Shown in pieces: positions 11,021 through 21,680 of a DNA stretch of 64,000 bases. The DNA comes from Rhodeus uyekii (Eukaryota > Chordata > Actinopteri > Cypriniformes > Acheilognathidae): NCBI GenBank assembly GCA_037043235.1, contig JAWRVZ010000050.1, positions 2,605,501-2,669,500 on the forward strand, written 5' to 3'. The notes under the pieces are model-generated. The model made no database searches. It was not told where the DNA came from and saw nothing but the letters and a program-made list of their open reading frames with translations. Made by a program: the position numbers and the translations under genes. Numbering within the stretch: the first letter of the stretch is position 1; the number at the start of each line of letters is the position of its first letter.

Positions 11021-13475
11021 AAGATCACATAGCTAGTGTTAGTGGTCTTCTCAAGACCAGTTAAGTGTTAATGTAAAGTGTAAGGATCGAATGTAAGTGT
11101 TTGTAAGTCTATAAGTGGATCGTTGACACGTTAAACTCCCACCATAACATTACTTCCACCTGTATGTTCACCTAACTGTTTGCATTTTTCCTTTCTCTCC
11201 CCTAAAAATGGCAAACAATCTCTAAAAAATCACTTAAGTTTGAGATGAGATCACTTAGGTTTTCCACATGGAATATCCAAGGCCTAAACTCCTCTCTATT
11301 TGGTCTAAAAAGCAGAAACTCTGATTTTATGAGAGAACTGCAAGATTTAGACGTCATCATCCTACAGGAAACCTGGTGTAGAGGAGATGCGTCTACTGGC
11401 TGTCCCTCAGGATACAGAGAGATCATAGTGCCATCGGTCAAACTCGCATCCGTCACTCAGGGCAGAGACTCGGGAGGGATGATAGTCTGGATTAAATCCC
11501 AACTATCTATTGAACTAATCAAAAAAGAAAAATACCACATTTGGCAAGAAATTAAAAAAGGTCTGATATCGGCATCCCAGCCTGTTTTCCTCTGTGCCGT
11601 TTATATCCCCCCCCTCAAGTCTCCGTACTTCCAAGAGGAAACCGTCCAAAACATGGAAAGGGAAATCAGCCATTTCCAGGCCCAGGGAAATGTGCTGCTG
11701 ATGGGTGACTTAAACGCGAGAACCGGAGAAGAACTAGATTTCTTAGATTCTCACGGTTCCAGATTCATCACTGGCAGTAACCTTTTATTTCCTTCCCACC
11801 CTGCCAGACAAAACTGCGATGAATCTGTGAACGCTCATGGACGGCAGCTGCTACGGCTCTGCCGAGGACTGGCTCTGTACATCGTCAACGGAAGAGTGCG
11901 AGGGGATTCGCTCGGCCGATTCACCTACAGCTCAGCTCTTGGTAACAGCACTGTAGATTATGCAATCATAGACCTCCAGCTTTCCTCTCTGAGAGCATTC
12001 ACAGTCAAACCCTTAACCCCTTTCTCAGACCACAGCCAAATCAGCCTCTACATCACACAATTCGAGACATTTCCCAATCCAATCCGGCCCCCGTATCAAA
12101 TGAGCAGGATAATGTCATTTAAATGGACAGAAAACAGCAGCACTATCTACAGCCGTGCTGCTGAATCCCCAGAAATACAATCCCTCCTAAATTTATTCCA
12201 AACACAGGCGTACCCTCAAAATCAATTCGGCATCAATCAGGAAGTGAAAGATCTAAACACCATATTCTACAAAACAGCACAAAAAAGCAATTTGACAATT
12301 GTTAAACCCAAGAAGAAGAAATCTTTAGACACTGACAAATGGTTTGATTCGGACTGTAAGGCTCTGAGAAAAAACCTCAGAAATTTATCCAACCAAAAAC
12401 ACCGTCAGCCACATAATCCGGACCTGCGCCTCCATTACTGCGAGGCACTAAAGCAATATAAAGCCACAATTCGTCGCAAGAAAACACAGTTTCTGCAAAA
12501 CCAGTTTGAAGAAATTGAAAACTCTATAAATTCAAACAAATTTTGGGATAAATTGAAATCATTATACAAACCAAATCAAGACATTCTGGCAATCCAAGAT
12601 GGGGAGGAGTGGAAAAACCACTTCCAAGAACTATTTACCCCAACAGAAATTACCAATTCTAATCAGAGTGAAATAATTAATAAACTAGACAATTTGGAAA
12701 GATCAATTAAAGCAAACCAAAACCCCTTAGATTTCCCCATAACAATGGAAGAATTGGAAGATAAATTATGGGCCCTTGAGCCCAAGAAAGCCTGCGGTGT
12801 CGACGGCATGCTGAACGAGATGCTGAAACACACAGAGCAGAGCTTCAGACGGGCCATGCTGAAACTCTTCAATGATGTTCTGCGTGTCGGGATCTTCCCT
12901 GAGATCTGGAACCAGGGCCTCATCAGCCCAATCCACAAGAGCGGAGACAAATCTGACCCCAACAACTACCGAGGCATCTGTGTGAACAGTAACCTGGGGA
13001 AGATCTTCTGCAGCGTCTTAAACACGAGACTCTCGCTCTTCCTTATGAAGCACAATGCCTTGAGTAAAGCTCAAATCGGCTTTCTCCCAAAATGTCGCAC
13101 ATCTGACCATATCTTTACATTACAAACACTAATTGACAAATACGTACATCAAAACAAAGGTCAGATTTTTGCTTGTTTCGTTGATTTCAAGAAAGCTTTT
13201 GATTCAATCTGGCACGAAGGATTATACCTAAAACTCATTGACAGTGGAATAGGGGGGAAATTCCATGATTTGATCAAATCGATGTACACAGACAGCCAAT
13301 GTGCCGTCAGGATTGGACACCAAAGAACCAAATTCTTCCCCCAGGGGCGCGGAGTGAGACAGGGATGCAGTTTAAGCCCCACGCTCTTCAACATCTACAT
13401 TAATCAATTGGCCAGTATATTAGAGCATGCTCCCTTCCAAGGTCTCGCTCTGCACGACACAGAGATCAAGTGTCT

Positions 13476-14453
13476 CCTACTTCCTGATCTCGACCGGTGT
13501 GGACGTGTCTTCATCTTCTCTGCCCTCTCTCTGCCCTCTCTGCCCTGCTCTGCCCTAGCGCTTCGGTATTTCGACTATTTGTCTTTTTTTTCTCTGACCC
13601 GCTGCTCGCTGGACTCCTGAAATACTGAAATGGAATTGATTAACTGGTCAATCAGCGCGATTGATAAGATTTTGCCCCGGGAGAGCCAAACTGCCCGGAC
13701 GGGACTTACGCTGCTGGGTATGCGATGGACTCGTGGAACAGCTGGCGGGTCCTGTGCCTGGCTACTGTTTGGCTTTGGGATTGCCCTGATTTATCGGAAA
13801 ATTGGAATGACACAGATTGAGGAACCGAATCGCAATTTATGCGAACTAAATCGTAACAACGCAGTCCGAACAGTGAGTCAGATCAGTGAACTCTCACGAA
13901 CTATAACTGGATCGAGCGCGAACGCTGAGGACCAGAACTGATTGATTATGATCTGGACAAATTTTGAAGATCATCAAATGGATTAAAAACTGTATTTGCC
14001 CCCATCTCTCGGTTTGGGAAGCCAGCTGACAGCTTGGTTGCTATTGCTATCTTTCTCCTTCCCTGGGAACTGCCTTATCTTCAAGGACAAAACCATAGAA
14101 ACTGAACTAGAAACATCTGTTGTTATGGCTTCACCCCAGAGATCCGTCTGCCTACCGGTCTTATCTATTTCTACCTACCCCCCTCTCTCACCAGACAAAA
14201 AAAATTCCAACACGCGCCCACGTGTACTGTGACTGTCCTGTTATCTTGTTTGTCTTGTTATCTTGTTTGTGTTGCTGTAAGGCTTGCTAAACTGCATTCT
14301 TGTATTTCATGCATTTCTTTCTGGAGAGCGCGTGGCGGCGCCTGGTAAAGGCTGCGGCTCGGAGGCTTGCTCCATACGTCATTTCGTTATACTGTACTTG
14401 TACATGTGTAATGACAATAAACTTGAATCTAATCTAATCTAATCTAATCTAAT
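13476..14453 (+). mobile_element. Nested retroposon of about 0.98 kb with AATCT tail, inserted in LINE ORF2
   Basis: The LINE reading frame is cut after TGTCT (13471-13475) and resumes exactly at CTTCTGTACGCAG (14454). The insert starts with a CT-rich stretch and holds a 103-codon ORF (13630). It ends in TGACAATAAACTTG followed by AATCT repeats, the kind of short-period 3' tail seen on LINE-mobilised elements. No clear target-site duplication is seen. It encodes no recognisable endonuclease or RT, so it looks non-autonomous. Its family is not recognised. Confidence 0.7.
13630..13941 (+). CDS. Small ORF of unknown function inside the nested retroposon (possible membrane protein)
   Basis: 103 codons from ATG (MELINWSISAIDKILPRESQ). 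The middle holds a hydrophobic stretch, CAWLLFGFGIALIY, preceded by Arg-rich residues and followed by RK, which could be one membrane span. The C-terminal third is polar (Asn, Ser, Glu). No domain is recognised. The ORF could be a remnant of whatever gene the retroposon captured, or chance; its clean ATG and length in a 1-kb element make it worth comparing between copies. Confidence 0.35.
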   Translation: MELINWSISAIDKILPRESQTARTGLTLLGMRWTRGTAGGSCAWLLFGFGIALIYRKIGMTQIEEPNRNLCELNRNNAVRTVSQISELSRTITGSSANAEDQN

Positions 14454-14456
14454 CTT
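14424..14456 (+). repeat. (AATCT)n 3' tail of the nested retroposon
   Basis: About six AATCT units directly after an AATAAACTTG motif, marking the 3' end of the insert. The last unit merges with the resumed LINE sequence. Confidence 0.85.
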
Positions 14457-16001
14457 CTGTACGCAGATGATCTGGTTCTGCTGTCTCCCACTAAACACGG
14501 GCTTCAGGAGAGCCTGGATCTGCTGGAGGATTACTGTCAGTCCTGGGCTCTGACCGTCAACCTCCAGAAAACCAGAGTAATGATGTTCCAGAGACGCTCC
14601 AGATCGCAGGGACCCGCACACACGCTCACACTCGCACACAGAACCATTGAAACCACCAAAACATACAGTTACCTGGGCCTGACGCTGTCCTCAACAGGCA
14701 ACTTTCCTCTGGCTGTGAATGAACTCAAAGAGAAAGCGCAGAGGGCTTTCTACGCCATAAAAACATCCATTAAAATTGACATCCCAATCCAAATCTGGCT
14801 CAAACTTTTCAAATCAGTAATTGAACCGATTGTTTTATATGGCAGTGAAGTGTGGGGTCCTTCATTACAATCTGACTTCTTAAACTGGGAAAAACATCCA
14901 GTTGAAACTCTTCATCTGGAATTCTGTAAACGAATCCTCAAAGTCCAAAGAAAGACACCAAACAACGGATGCAGGGCAGAATTAGGCCAGTACCCTCTCC
15001 TTCTGAACATCCAAAAAAGAGCCATCAAATTCTGGAAACACCTAAAAACAAGCGACCCCAACGCTTACCATTACAAAGCCCTGAAACACCAAGAGCTGAG
15101 CGTGAGCAGGAGTCCCCTGTGCCGACTGGTGCTGAGACTGACTGACCTCTCACCCGCAGAGGTCATTCGGCCGCAGGACACACACTCACACACATTCGGC
15201 CCGCACAAATCATCAACACAGAAAAAGAAAAGTACATCACCCATTGGACAAACACCATCAAAAACCAACACAAACTAGAATGTTATTCGGCCCTAAATCG
15301 AGAATACACTGCAGCGATCTACCTGAGCGCCGTGAGAGACGGGAAGCTCCGGAAAACCCTGACGATGTACAGACTCAGCGAACACAGTCTGGCCATAGAG
15401 ACGGGCCGGCGCAGACAGATCTGGCTCCCCCGGGAGGACCGGATCTGCTCGCAGTGCATTATGGGAGTGCCGGAAACAGAACTGCACTTCCTCATAGAAT
15501 GCCCCAAATTCCAGTCCATACGGAAACACTATTTCCCCAAAATTCATGGAATATTTCCCCATTTTGACACCTGCAACCCAGCAGAAAAACTCCCCTACAT
15601 TCTGGGAGAAAGAATTGAATGCGCAAATATTGCTGCAAGATTCGTTTCATCTCTCCATGTCCTGAGGAACCAGAACCAGCCAGAACCCCATCAGACCCAT
15701 TAATGCTCACACACACACACACTCACTCATAATGCTTTGTGTGTGTATAATGTGTATATATTTAGACATGTGTATATATAAATTTATTTTGTCCTAATTT
15801 AACTTTAAAATCATTTTATTTATTTACTTAAGAGATTTTTTTATTTTATCTTATTATTTATTTAATTTCTATTCTTTATTTTCATTCTTTCTCATATACT
15901 GTTCCATGTTCATGTTCATGTGTTCCATTTTCTGTCTTAATGCTTTGGCAATACAAAATGTATTTGTTTTGTCATGCCAATAAAGCTTTTGAAATTGAAA
16001 T

Positions 16002-16005
<4 letters not shown>

Positions 16006-16041
<36 letters not shown>
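16006..16041 (+). repeat. GA microsatellite between two LINE copies
   Basis: Pure GA run of about 36 bp. On its left is the LINE tail ending TTGAATT; on its right a truncated LINE ORF2 begins at once. Confidence 0.9.
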
Positions 16042-16042
<1 letters not shown>

Positions 16043-16332
16043 GGGCAGATACAGACAGAACTGGCTGCCCCGAGAGAGACGCATCTGTCCGTACTGTGAG
16101 CAAGGAGAAGTGGAGACAGAGCAACACTTCCTCACCAGCTGCTCTATTTATGAGGAAATTAGAAACACCTTCTTTTCAAAATTTGAAATAATTTGCCCTG
16201 ACTTTAGAAAATTAAACAATGAAACACAGGTTCGATATCTATTAGGCGAAAAAAGAGATTGTATCTTAATAGCAGCAAAATACATTGAGGCCTGTCACAA
16301 AAAGAGGGAAGAGATGACCAATCAGTGATGCG

Positions 16333-16387
<55 letters not shown>

Positions 16388-16593
16388 TCACTCACACACA
16401 CACTCACTGACTCACACACACTTCTAAATTATTAATAGAATGGTTCTACATTGATTGTTTATTAAAGTTTAATGATTGTTCTACGTTGATGCATATGTGT
16501 GTAATGTTTGAAATTTGTGAAATGTATGTATGTGTTATATTTGAAATGCTTTGGCAATACACTGTGATAATTGTCATGCCAATAAAGCACACT
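16042..16593 (+). mobile_element. 5'-truncated LINE, second copy (ORF2 C terminus and 3' UTR)
   Basis: Begins inside the C-terminal ORF2 region (WLPRERRICPYCEQGEVETE, then a Cys/His pattern) and is open to a TGA at about 16326-16328. It is clearly related to the C terminus of the LINE to its left (WLPREDRICSQC) but diverged. A CA microsatellite follows, then a 3' UTR with the same GCTTTGGCAATAC and CATGCCAATAAAGC blocks. The end TTGAATTGAATT again joins a short GA run (about 16603-16614). Confidence 0.75.
16328..16384 (+). repeat. CA microsatellite
   Basis: Long CA run directly after the LINE ORF2 stop, in the 3' UTR of the truncated copy. The full-length copy has a short CA run at the same place (15709-15722). 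Confidence 0.9.
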
Positions 16594-16614
16594 TGAATTG
16601 AATTGAGAGAGAGA

Positions 16615-17107
16615 GATACGATGTTTCTAATACACACACACAGTATCGCCGCTTCATCTGCGGTTAAAAACTCTGACCTCAGAAACATTGGAGAGAAATG
16701 TCCCACCCTTTATTTTAAAAGTTGAGGATATTTTAGACAAGGTCAAATATCAGAAAACGTTTTGAACACAGTCCATCTCTGTTTTTGCATTAGTAAGAAA
16801 GGTCAGCGTAAGATTTGAGATAAACTGTTAGAACCAACAGAAAAAGATTGGAGAGAAAGAGTTCATTTGTTTGCTGAATGTCCTTTACAATATATGTCAA
16901 CATCTGTTTCTCATCATGTTCAGGAAAGAATGGAGCTTGAGCACTGGGCCAAAATGGGAATAATCCCTCATTCTTCCAATGTGAAAGAGAAGAAGGTGCT
17001 CTAGTCTGTCAGTGACTGTGATAAAATTAGAAATTGGTAATTCAACCATTAATTGAGAGGACTGGAATGAGACACAGAGATACAAATCTAACATTCACTA
17101 ACTTTAA
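16615..17107. other. No recognised feature
   Basis: About 490 bp between the LINE tail and segmental copy A. AT-rich with no long ORF, and no gene or repeat family recognised. Confidence 0.5.
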
Positions 17108-18198
17108 AATCACTGCAGTTCAACTACTAGCCTTTTATTGACATGTGGAGTAAAAAAGCTTTTCCTTCGGATGAGGAAGCTGCTGTTTTGAGCATGTGCT
17201 CATATTCATGCCGGTGACTGTATGAACTGCAGTAAACACATCTCACAGTGTTAAACTCATCATCCATCCATCATTCATCATTCATTTAAACCACCATCCA
17301 TCATGGGAATGATCGGGAATTACATCCCTTATTCCAACACAAAGAAAACATTTAATATTCAATGTGAGCAGATGCTGATGTGAGTCAGTGATGATCACTC
17401 ACCCGACACAGACAGAGTCACATAATCACACGAGTGATCACTGTATCACTCCCAATGCATAAATATCCTGATCCTGATCCTGATCCTCCGCAGCCCCAAC
17501 ACCAGCACTCCTGTGTTTTCTCTGCTGTGATCTTGATCTCTTTCTCTTCAGATGTTTTATCTCCACCATCACACTCCCATTTGTATCTCCATTCTTCCCC
17601 CTGTACGTCACATGAGAGAGTAACAGTCTCTCCTCTGAATATCTGTGATGGATTCGGCTGAACAGTCAGAACAGGTTTAGGTTTCTCTGTAAGAAATGAA
17701 CAAACAGAAGTTATGTTTAAACATCTAACAAAGTCAAAGTAAGTGAATTTTCTCCATCTGTCCTAAACCTGCATAAATGTCACTGCAGAAAAGAAGATAT
17801 TATGAAGAACATTTATATTCTAGATTCATTTGATTGGACAGAAAATCTGATGAAGCTGAAGTGAAATGTCTTAGATGAGCGTTTTTACATTTACATTTTA
17901 AAGAGACTCGACAACTAGCCTAAAAAAGAAACTTCAGTCACATGAATGACTGGAAATAAAGAATTCACAGTATTTTGTTATTGTTCTGCAGATCTTAAAT
18001 AAAGATATCTGCATCTGCTCCATCTGTGTCTCATGATATGAGTGTGTGAGAGTGAAAAACACTTGATGTGCAGCTGAATGAGATCAGTGTGTCGATCATT
18101 ACTGTCATTCTTCAGTTTACGGTTTGTAATGATTCATGTGTTGAATCACATGCTGTCGAGTTTCTGTAGAGTTGCTGTGTTTGTTTTTCATCAGCTTT

Positions 18199-18231
18199 TC
18201 ATGTGTGTGTGTGTGTGTGTGTGTGCGTCTG

Positions 18232-18276
<45 letters not shown>

Positions 18277-18290
18277 CTGTGTGTGTGTGG
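18199..18290 (+). repeat. TG microsatellite with TGCGTC interruptions
   Basis: Interrupted TG run in the copy A intron. The partner run in copy B (52459-52523) is uninterrupted. Confidence 0.9.
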
Positions 18291-18798
18291 TGACGTTGCC
18301 ACAGTAAATCCTGTGTGAAAACGGAAAAATGGAACAAGTCATTGAACACCAACACGTGTAATTCCTAAATGTTTAATTCTTTAATCTATTGTATTATCAC
18401 ACATGTATGATTTTATTTGAGGGGAAATAGAGAGTTTTGTGTTTGCTAACGGCTGTTATTATGATGGAGCAGATCATGGAGGAGAAGAGTTGTGTTGAGC
18501 TTCTGACAACAGAGATCTGATTCAAACTGATTATGAACATTCAGTCATGCTTTATTGAGTAGATGAGCAGTTTAAAGCTGATCTGGATCTGGAAGATATT
18601 CTGCAGATCAAACTCTTTCTGTTTTTGTGTTTTTATATTTTTTTGTATTGTTTTAATAATTTTATTTCTATGGATTAATGGACGGATGTGTTGAGACCAA
18701 TCGGCTGCTCTTGGACCTTTTTAAAGGGATTAATTTGTTGAAGGTTACAAAAAGTGAGCAGTGTGTGTTGTGCTTTTTATGACTTTCTGGCAAACAAG

Positions 18799-18799
18799 T

Positions 18800-18846
<47 letters not shown>
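18799..18846 (+). repeat. TG microsatellite
   Basis: Pure TG run, longer in copy B (53040-53107). Confidence 0.9.
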
Positions 18847-18847
<1 letters not shown>

Positions 18848-20317
18848 CAGAGGACAGAATACAGTGTTTCTAAAACACAGGCAGTGTCATCGCGGATATT
18901 TCGCTTGTTAGTTTTTAATAAACTTGTTGATCTCCAGCATGATTATTTTTTAGGCAACCGCTATTTTTTAGAATGTTTCCCTCAATGTTTCCATGGCAAC
19001 GCAGTTCAAGAATCTGATCTGCTGAATTTACAACACAAATTCAGTCACTTCTCCTAAAATACATGACAGTAAGTGTCCGTTTGAATTTAGTTTACATTAA
19101 ATGTTCTTTTCTTTTTCTTTTTTTACTTAACCCGGATGCAACCATCATATAATCAGATCATATGAAGTGGCACTGAACTCAAGAATTGTCAGCAGTAAAG
19201 TGCTTATTCACTGAAGTTTCTGAAGGAACTACTCTTAACATTTTATAAATGAACTGTGCAAATAAAATGATCAACAATCTCAATTAAACTACGTGCAGTT
19301 ATGCCCCGTCTTATCCAACATTACTTTTCTCAATGCCACCAGAATGCAAAACTGCTGCAGTAATGTGAGTCACTCAAGTGTGTGATTGAATACTGTCTGC
19401 GATCCTCTGAGATCTGGCTCATAGCGAGAGACAGCCAGTTTGAGGCAGTCTGTGAGGTGTCTGTCAGTGAGGCGGCTCCTGTATTTTGATTGCCATTTCA
19501 CAGAGGTAAGTTGATCCAATTGTATGTTTTTGCCTTCTTTCGTGGAGCCTCTGCCATTCTAGTTTGCCTGTTATCTCGCGGCACGGGCTATCACCATGGA
19601 GATCCATGTTGACGTTTGCGACAGTTAATTTACGGGAACTCTTCTTTAATCTGATTGGTCACTTCATTGAAAATAAATAAAGCAGTTGGATTAAGAAATA
19701 CAGATGCTTGCAAAACTGAAAACGTTTTTCTTTTCGGGAGCTACTGGGACAGAGATAAAGATCGACGGCTTGTGACCACTGCTTTACTTTAAGATCTGTG
19801 GAACTATAACACATTTACATTAAATTCTGTGACTGAAGTTTGTTTTGAGGTTAGTCGTCGTGCCTCTTTAAAATCATTACTGACTAATTATGCTAAATAA
19901 AGATACAAATTATACTAAATAATAATATTTTAATAGAATAAACCTCTACTCTGAGTCGGGAAGAGAATGGTTCTTGAGCTACTGACTTTGAAGATACATT
20001 TTTCTAGATTTTTTATTTACTTTTATCTTTCTGCTATATTTATCCACTTCATATCCGCACTTTTTTTATTCCATATCTATATAAACTGTAAACATGCACA
20101 CATTTTTCATTGTTGCTATTTTTAACATTTTAACAATTATTGTAAAATAATAATAATAAATATATTGACTCACAGTAAACAAAATTAATTATATTGTGAC
20201 CAAAAATGTTGTAAAATAAATGAAAATGATTGTGCATGACATCTTTTCAAATATGTGAAACTCATTCTTGAAATCACCAGCAGTGGCGCAAAGAGACGGT
20301 TTATACTAAATATATTA

Positions 20318-20376
20318 ATACATTTACATTTATTCATTTAGCAGACGCTTTTATCCAAAGCGACTCACGACTTGAG
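20318..20376 (-). mobile_element. 3'-tail fragment of a tRNA-SINE-like repeat
   Basis: The plus strand reads TTTAGCAGACGCTTTTATCC then AAAGCGACT, the reverse of the tail of a widespread fish tRNA-derived repeat. A related fuller copy is at 36535-36665. Only the tail is present. Confidence 0.45.
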
Positions 20377-21680
20377 GAAAACAGAAAGTGATTCATCCTG
20401 AAAATGCAAAAGTGCACAAGAGTGTCACAATACAAAGATTTCAACATTGAGGGACTAAAGGAAAGTGAAAGCAAGGAAGGAAAAAATGTGTGTGATTTGT
20501 GACAAGTCCACAAAACAGAAGATATAGTTCATATTATTGTTCAATGTTACGGCGTTACACAAATGATTTCTATAAGTTATAGTTTTGAACATTTAAAACC
20601 TCCAACATTGAATGTAAAGATTGTGTGACTGTGAGTTTATTTGATTCACAAACAGCGACGGTAGAAATCAGCTCTCAACTATCAGTTAATGATTAAACAT
20701 TAATTATATTCATTTAAAATATGTATTGCTTACTATATAACTAAATAAGCTGAACATAATTTAAGTCACTTGACAAACTGTTAAATAATAATAGTAGCTA
20801 ATAAGTGAATAATTGGACATTCTTTGTATAGACTAACTAAAATTCTGGATATTTAACTCTTTATTATTGATGTTTGAAACGCATTGATCAATGTTCTTGT
20901 GCCTTCAGTGAAATGTGTGCTGGTTTCTCTCAGTTTCTGATAGATTGAATGAACAGTCGTGTTTCAGCAGAACGAGGAACTACAAACAGATGATAATGTG
21001 AGAAAATGTGTGACAGCAAAATATGGACATAAACATCAGCAAAGAGACAAATGTGGGATGCTGACTTGATCATGTAGACAAATAAACACTACCGTATTTT
21101 CCCGCATATAATCCGCAGACGCAGATAATCCGCACCCTCATATATTCCGCGGGTTTTGGGGGTTTGTGTAAAAAATTGTTGGTATAATCCGCACCCTCAG
21201 ATTGTAACAGAAGGACTCACAGGCAGGGATCCAAAAGCAATGTCTTTAATAAGAGTAGTCATAAAACAGGCAGGGGTCACAAAGGCCGGCAGACAGTAGC
21301 AGAGTCGTGGTACAGGCGGTGGTCAAGACAGGCAGCAATCAATCGTAAGCGTAAATCCAGGCAAAGGTCAGGGCAGGCAGAACAGGATCAGAACAACGGT
21401 AAACGGGCAGAATCAGACACAAGATAAACAGGCAGGAATGTAACGCTCAGAAATGATAGCTGTGGCAAATCAAGACCTCGCCGTGAGTGTGTGTGTGGAG
21501 CAGTCTTATATAGTACAGGATAATGATAGACAGGTGGTGTGGCAAACAGTGAAGATGGAGTCCAGGTGTGTGTAATCAGTCTAGTGTGATGGTTGCTGGG
21601 AAATGTAGTGTGTAGTGAAGTGTCAGTATAAATGTGTGAGCTCCCTCTGGTGGCCAGGGAGGGGAGCACAGAGCTCATAG

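Larger units (their letters stand above)
11245..15703 (+). pseudogene. LINE ORF2 endonuclease/reverse transcriptase, split by an insertion
   Basis: Starts at ATG 11245 (MRSLRFSTWNIQGLNSSL). The endonuclease part is clear: VIILQETWCRG, LLMGDLNARTG, TVDYAIID and FSDHSQISLY. The RT part has KKACGVDGMLNEML, LISPIHKSGDKSDPNNYRGI, CFVDFKKAFDSIWHEGLYLK and GRGVRQGCSLSPTLFNIYIN. The frame then leaves ORF2 at 13475 because of the insert, and resumes at 14454 with LLYADDLVLLSP, the catalytic YADD box. It continues to YSYLGLTLSS and VLYGSEVWGP. A frameshift near 15200 moves the end into another frame, which carries WLPREDRICSQCIMGVPETE and a Cys/His cluster to the stop at 15703. Confidence 0.85.
8691..16005 (+). 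mobile_element. LINE with esterase ORF1 (CR1/L2-like), nearly full length, with nested insertion
   Basis: Plus-strand non-LTR element bounded on both sides by GA microsatellite: the monomer array to the left and a pure GA run at 16006 to the right. About 370 bp of leader precede ORF1 (9068-11020). ORF2 runs 11245-15703 and is interrupted by a foreign insert at 13476-14453. The 3' UTR (15704-16005) has a short CA run, an AATAAAGC motif and a tail TTGAAATTGAAATTGAATT that joins the GA repeat directly. An SGNH-esterase ORF1 is typical of CR1/L2-group elements; the clade is inferred from domains only. Confidence 0.75.

Noticed and set aside
13996..14232. 78-codon ORF with hydrophobic start in the nested retroposon
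   Set aside because: Begins at TTG, and no support beyond chance openness.
18078..18302. Cys/Val and Thr/His repeat ORFs
   Set aside because: Translation of TG/CA microsatellite.
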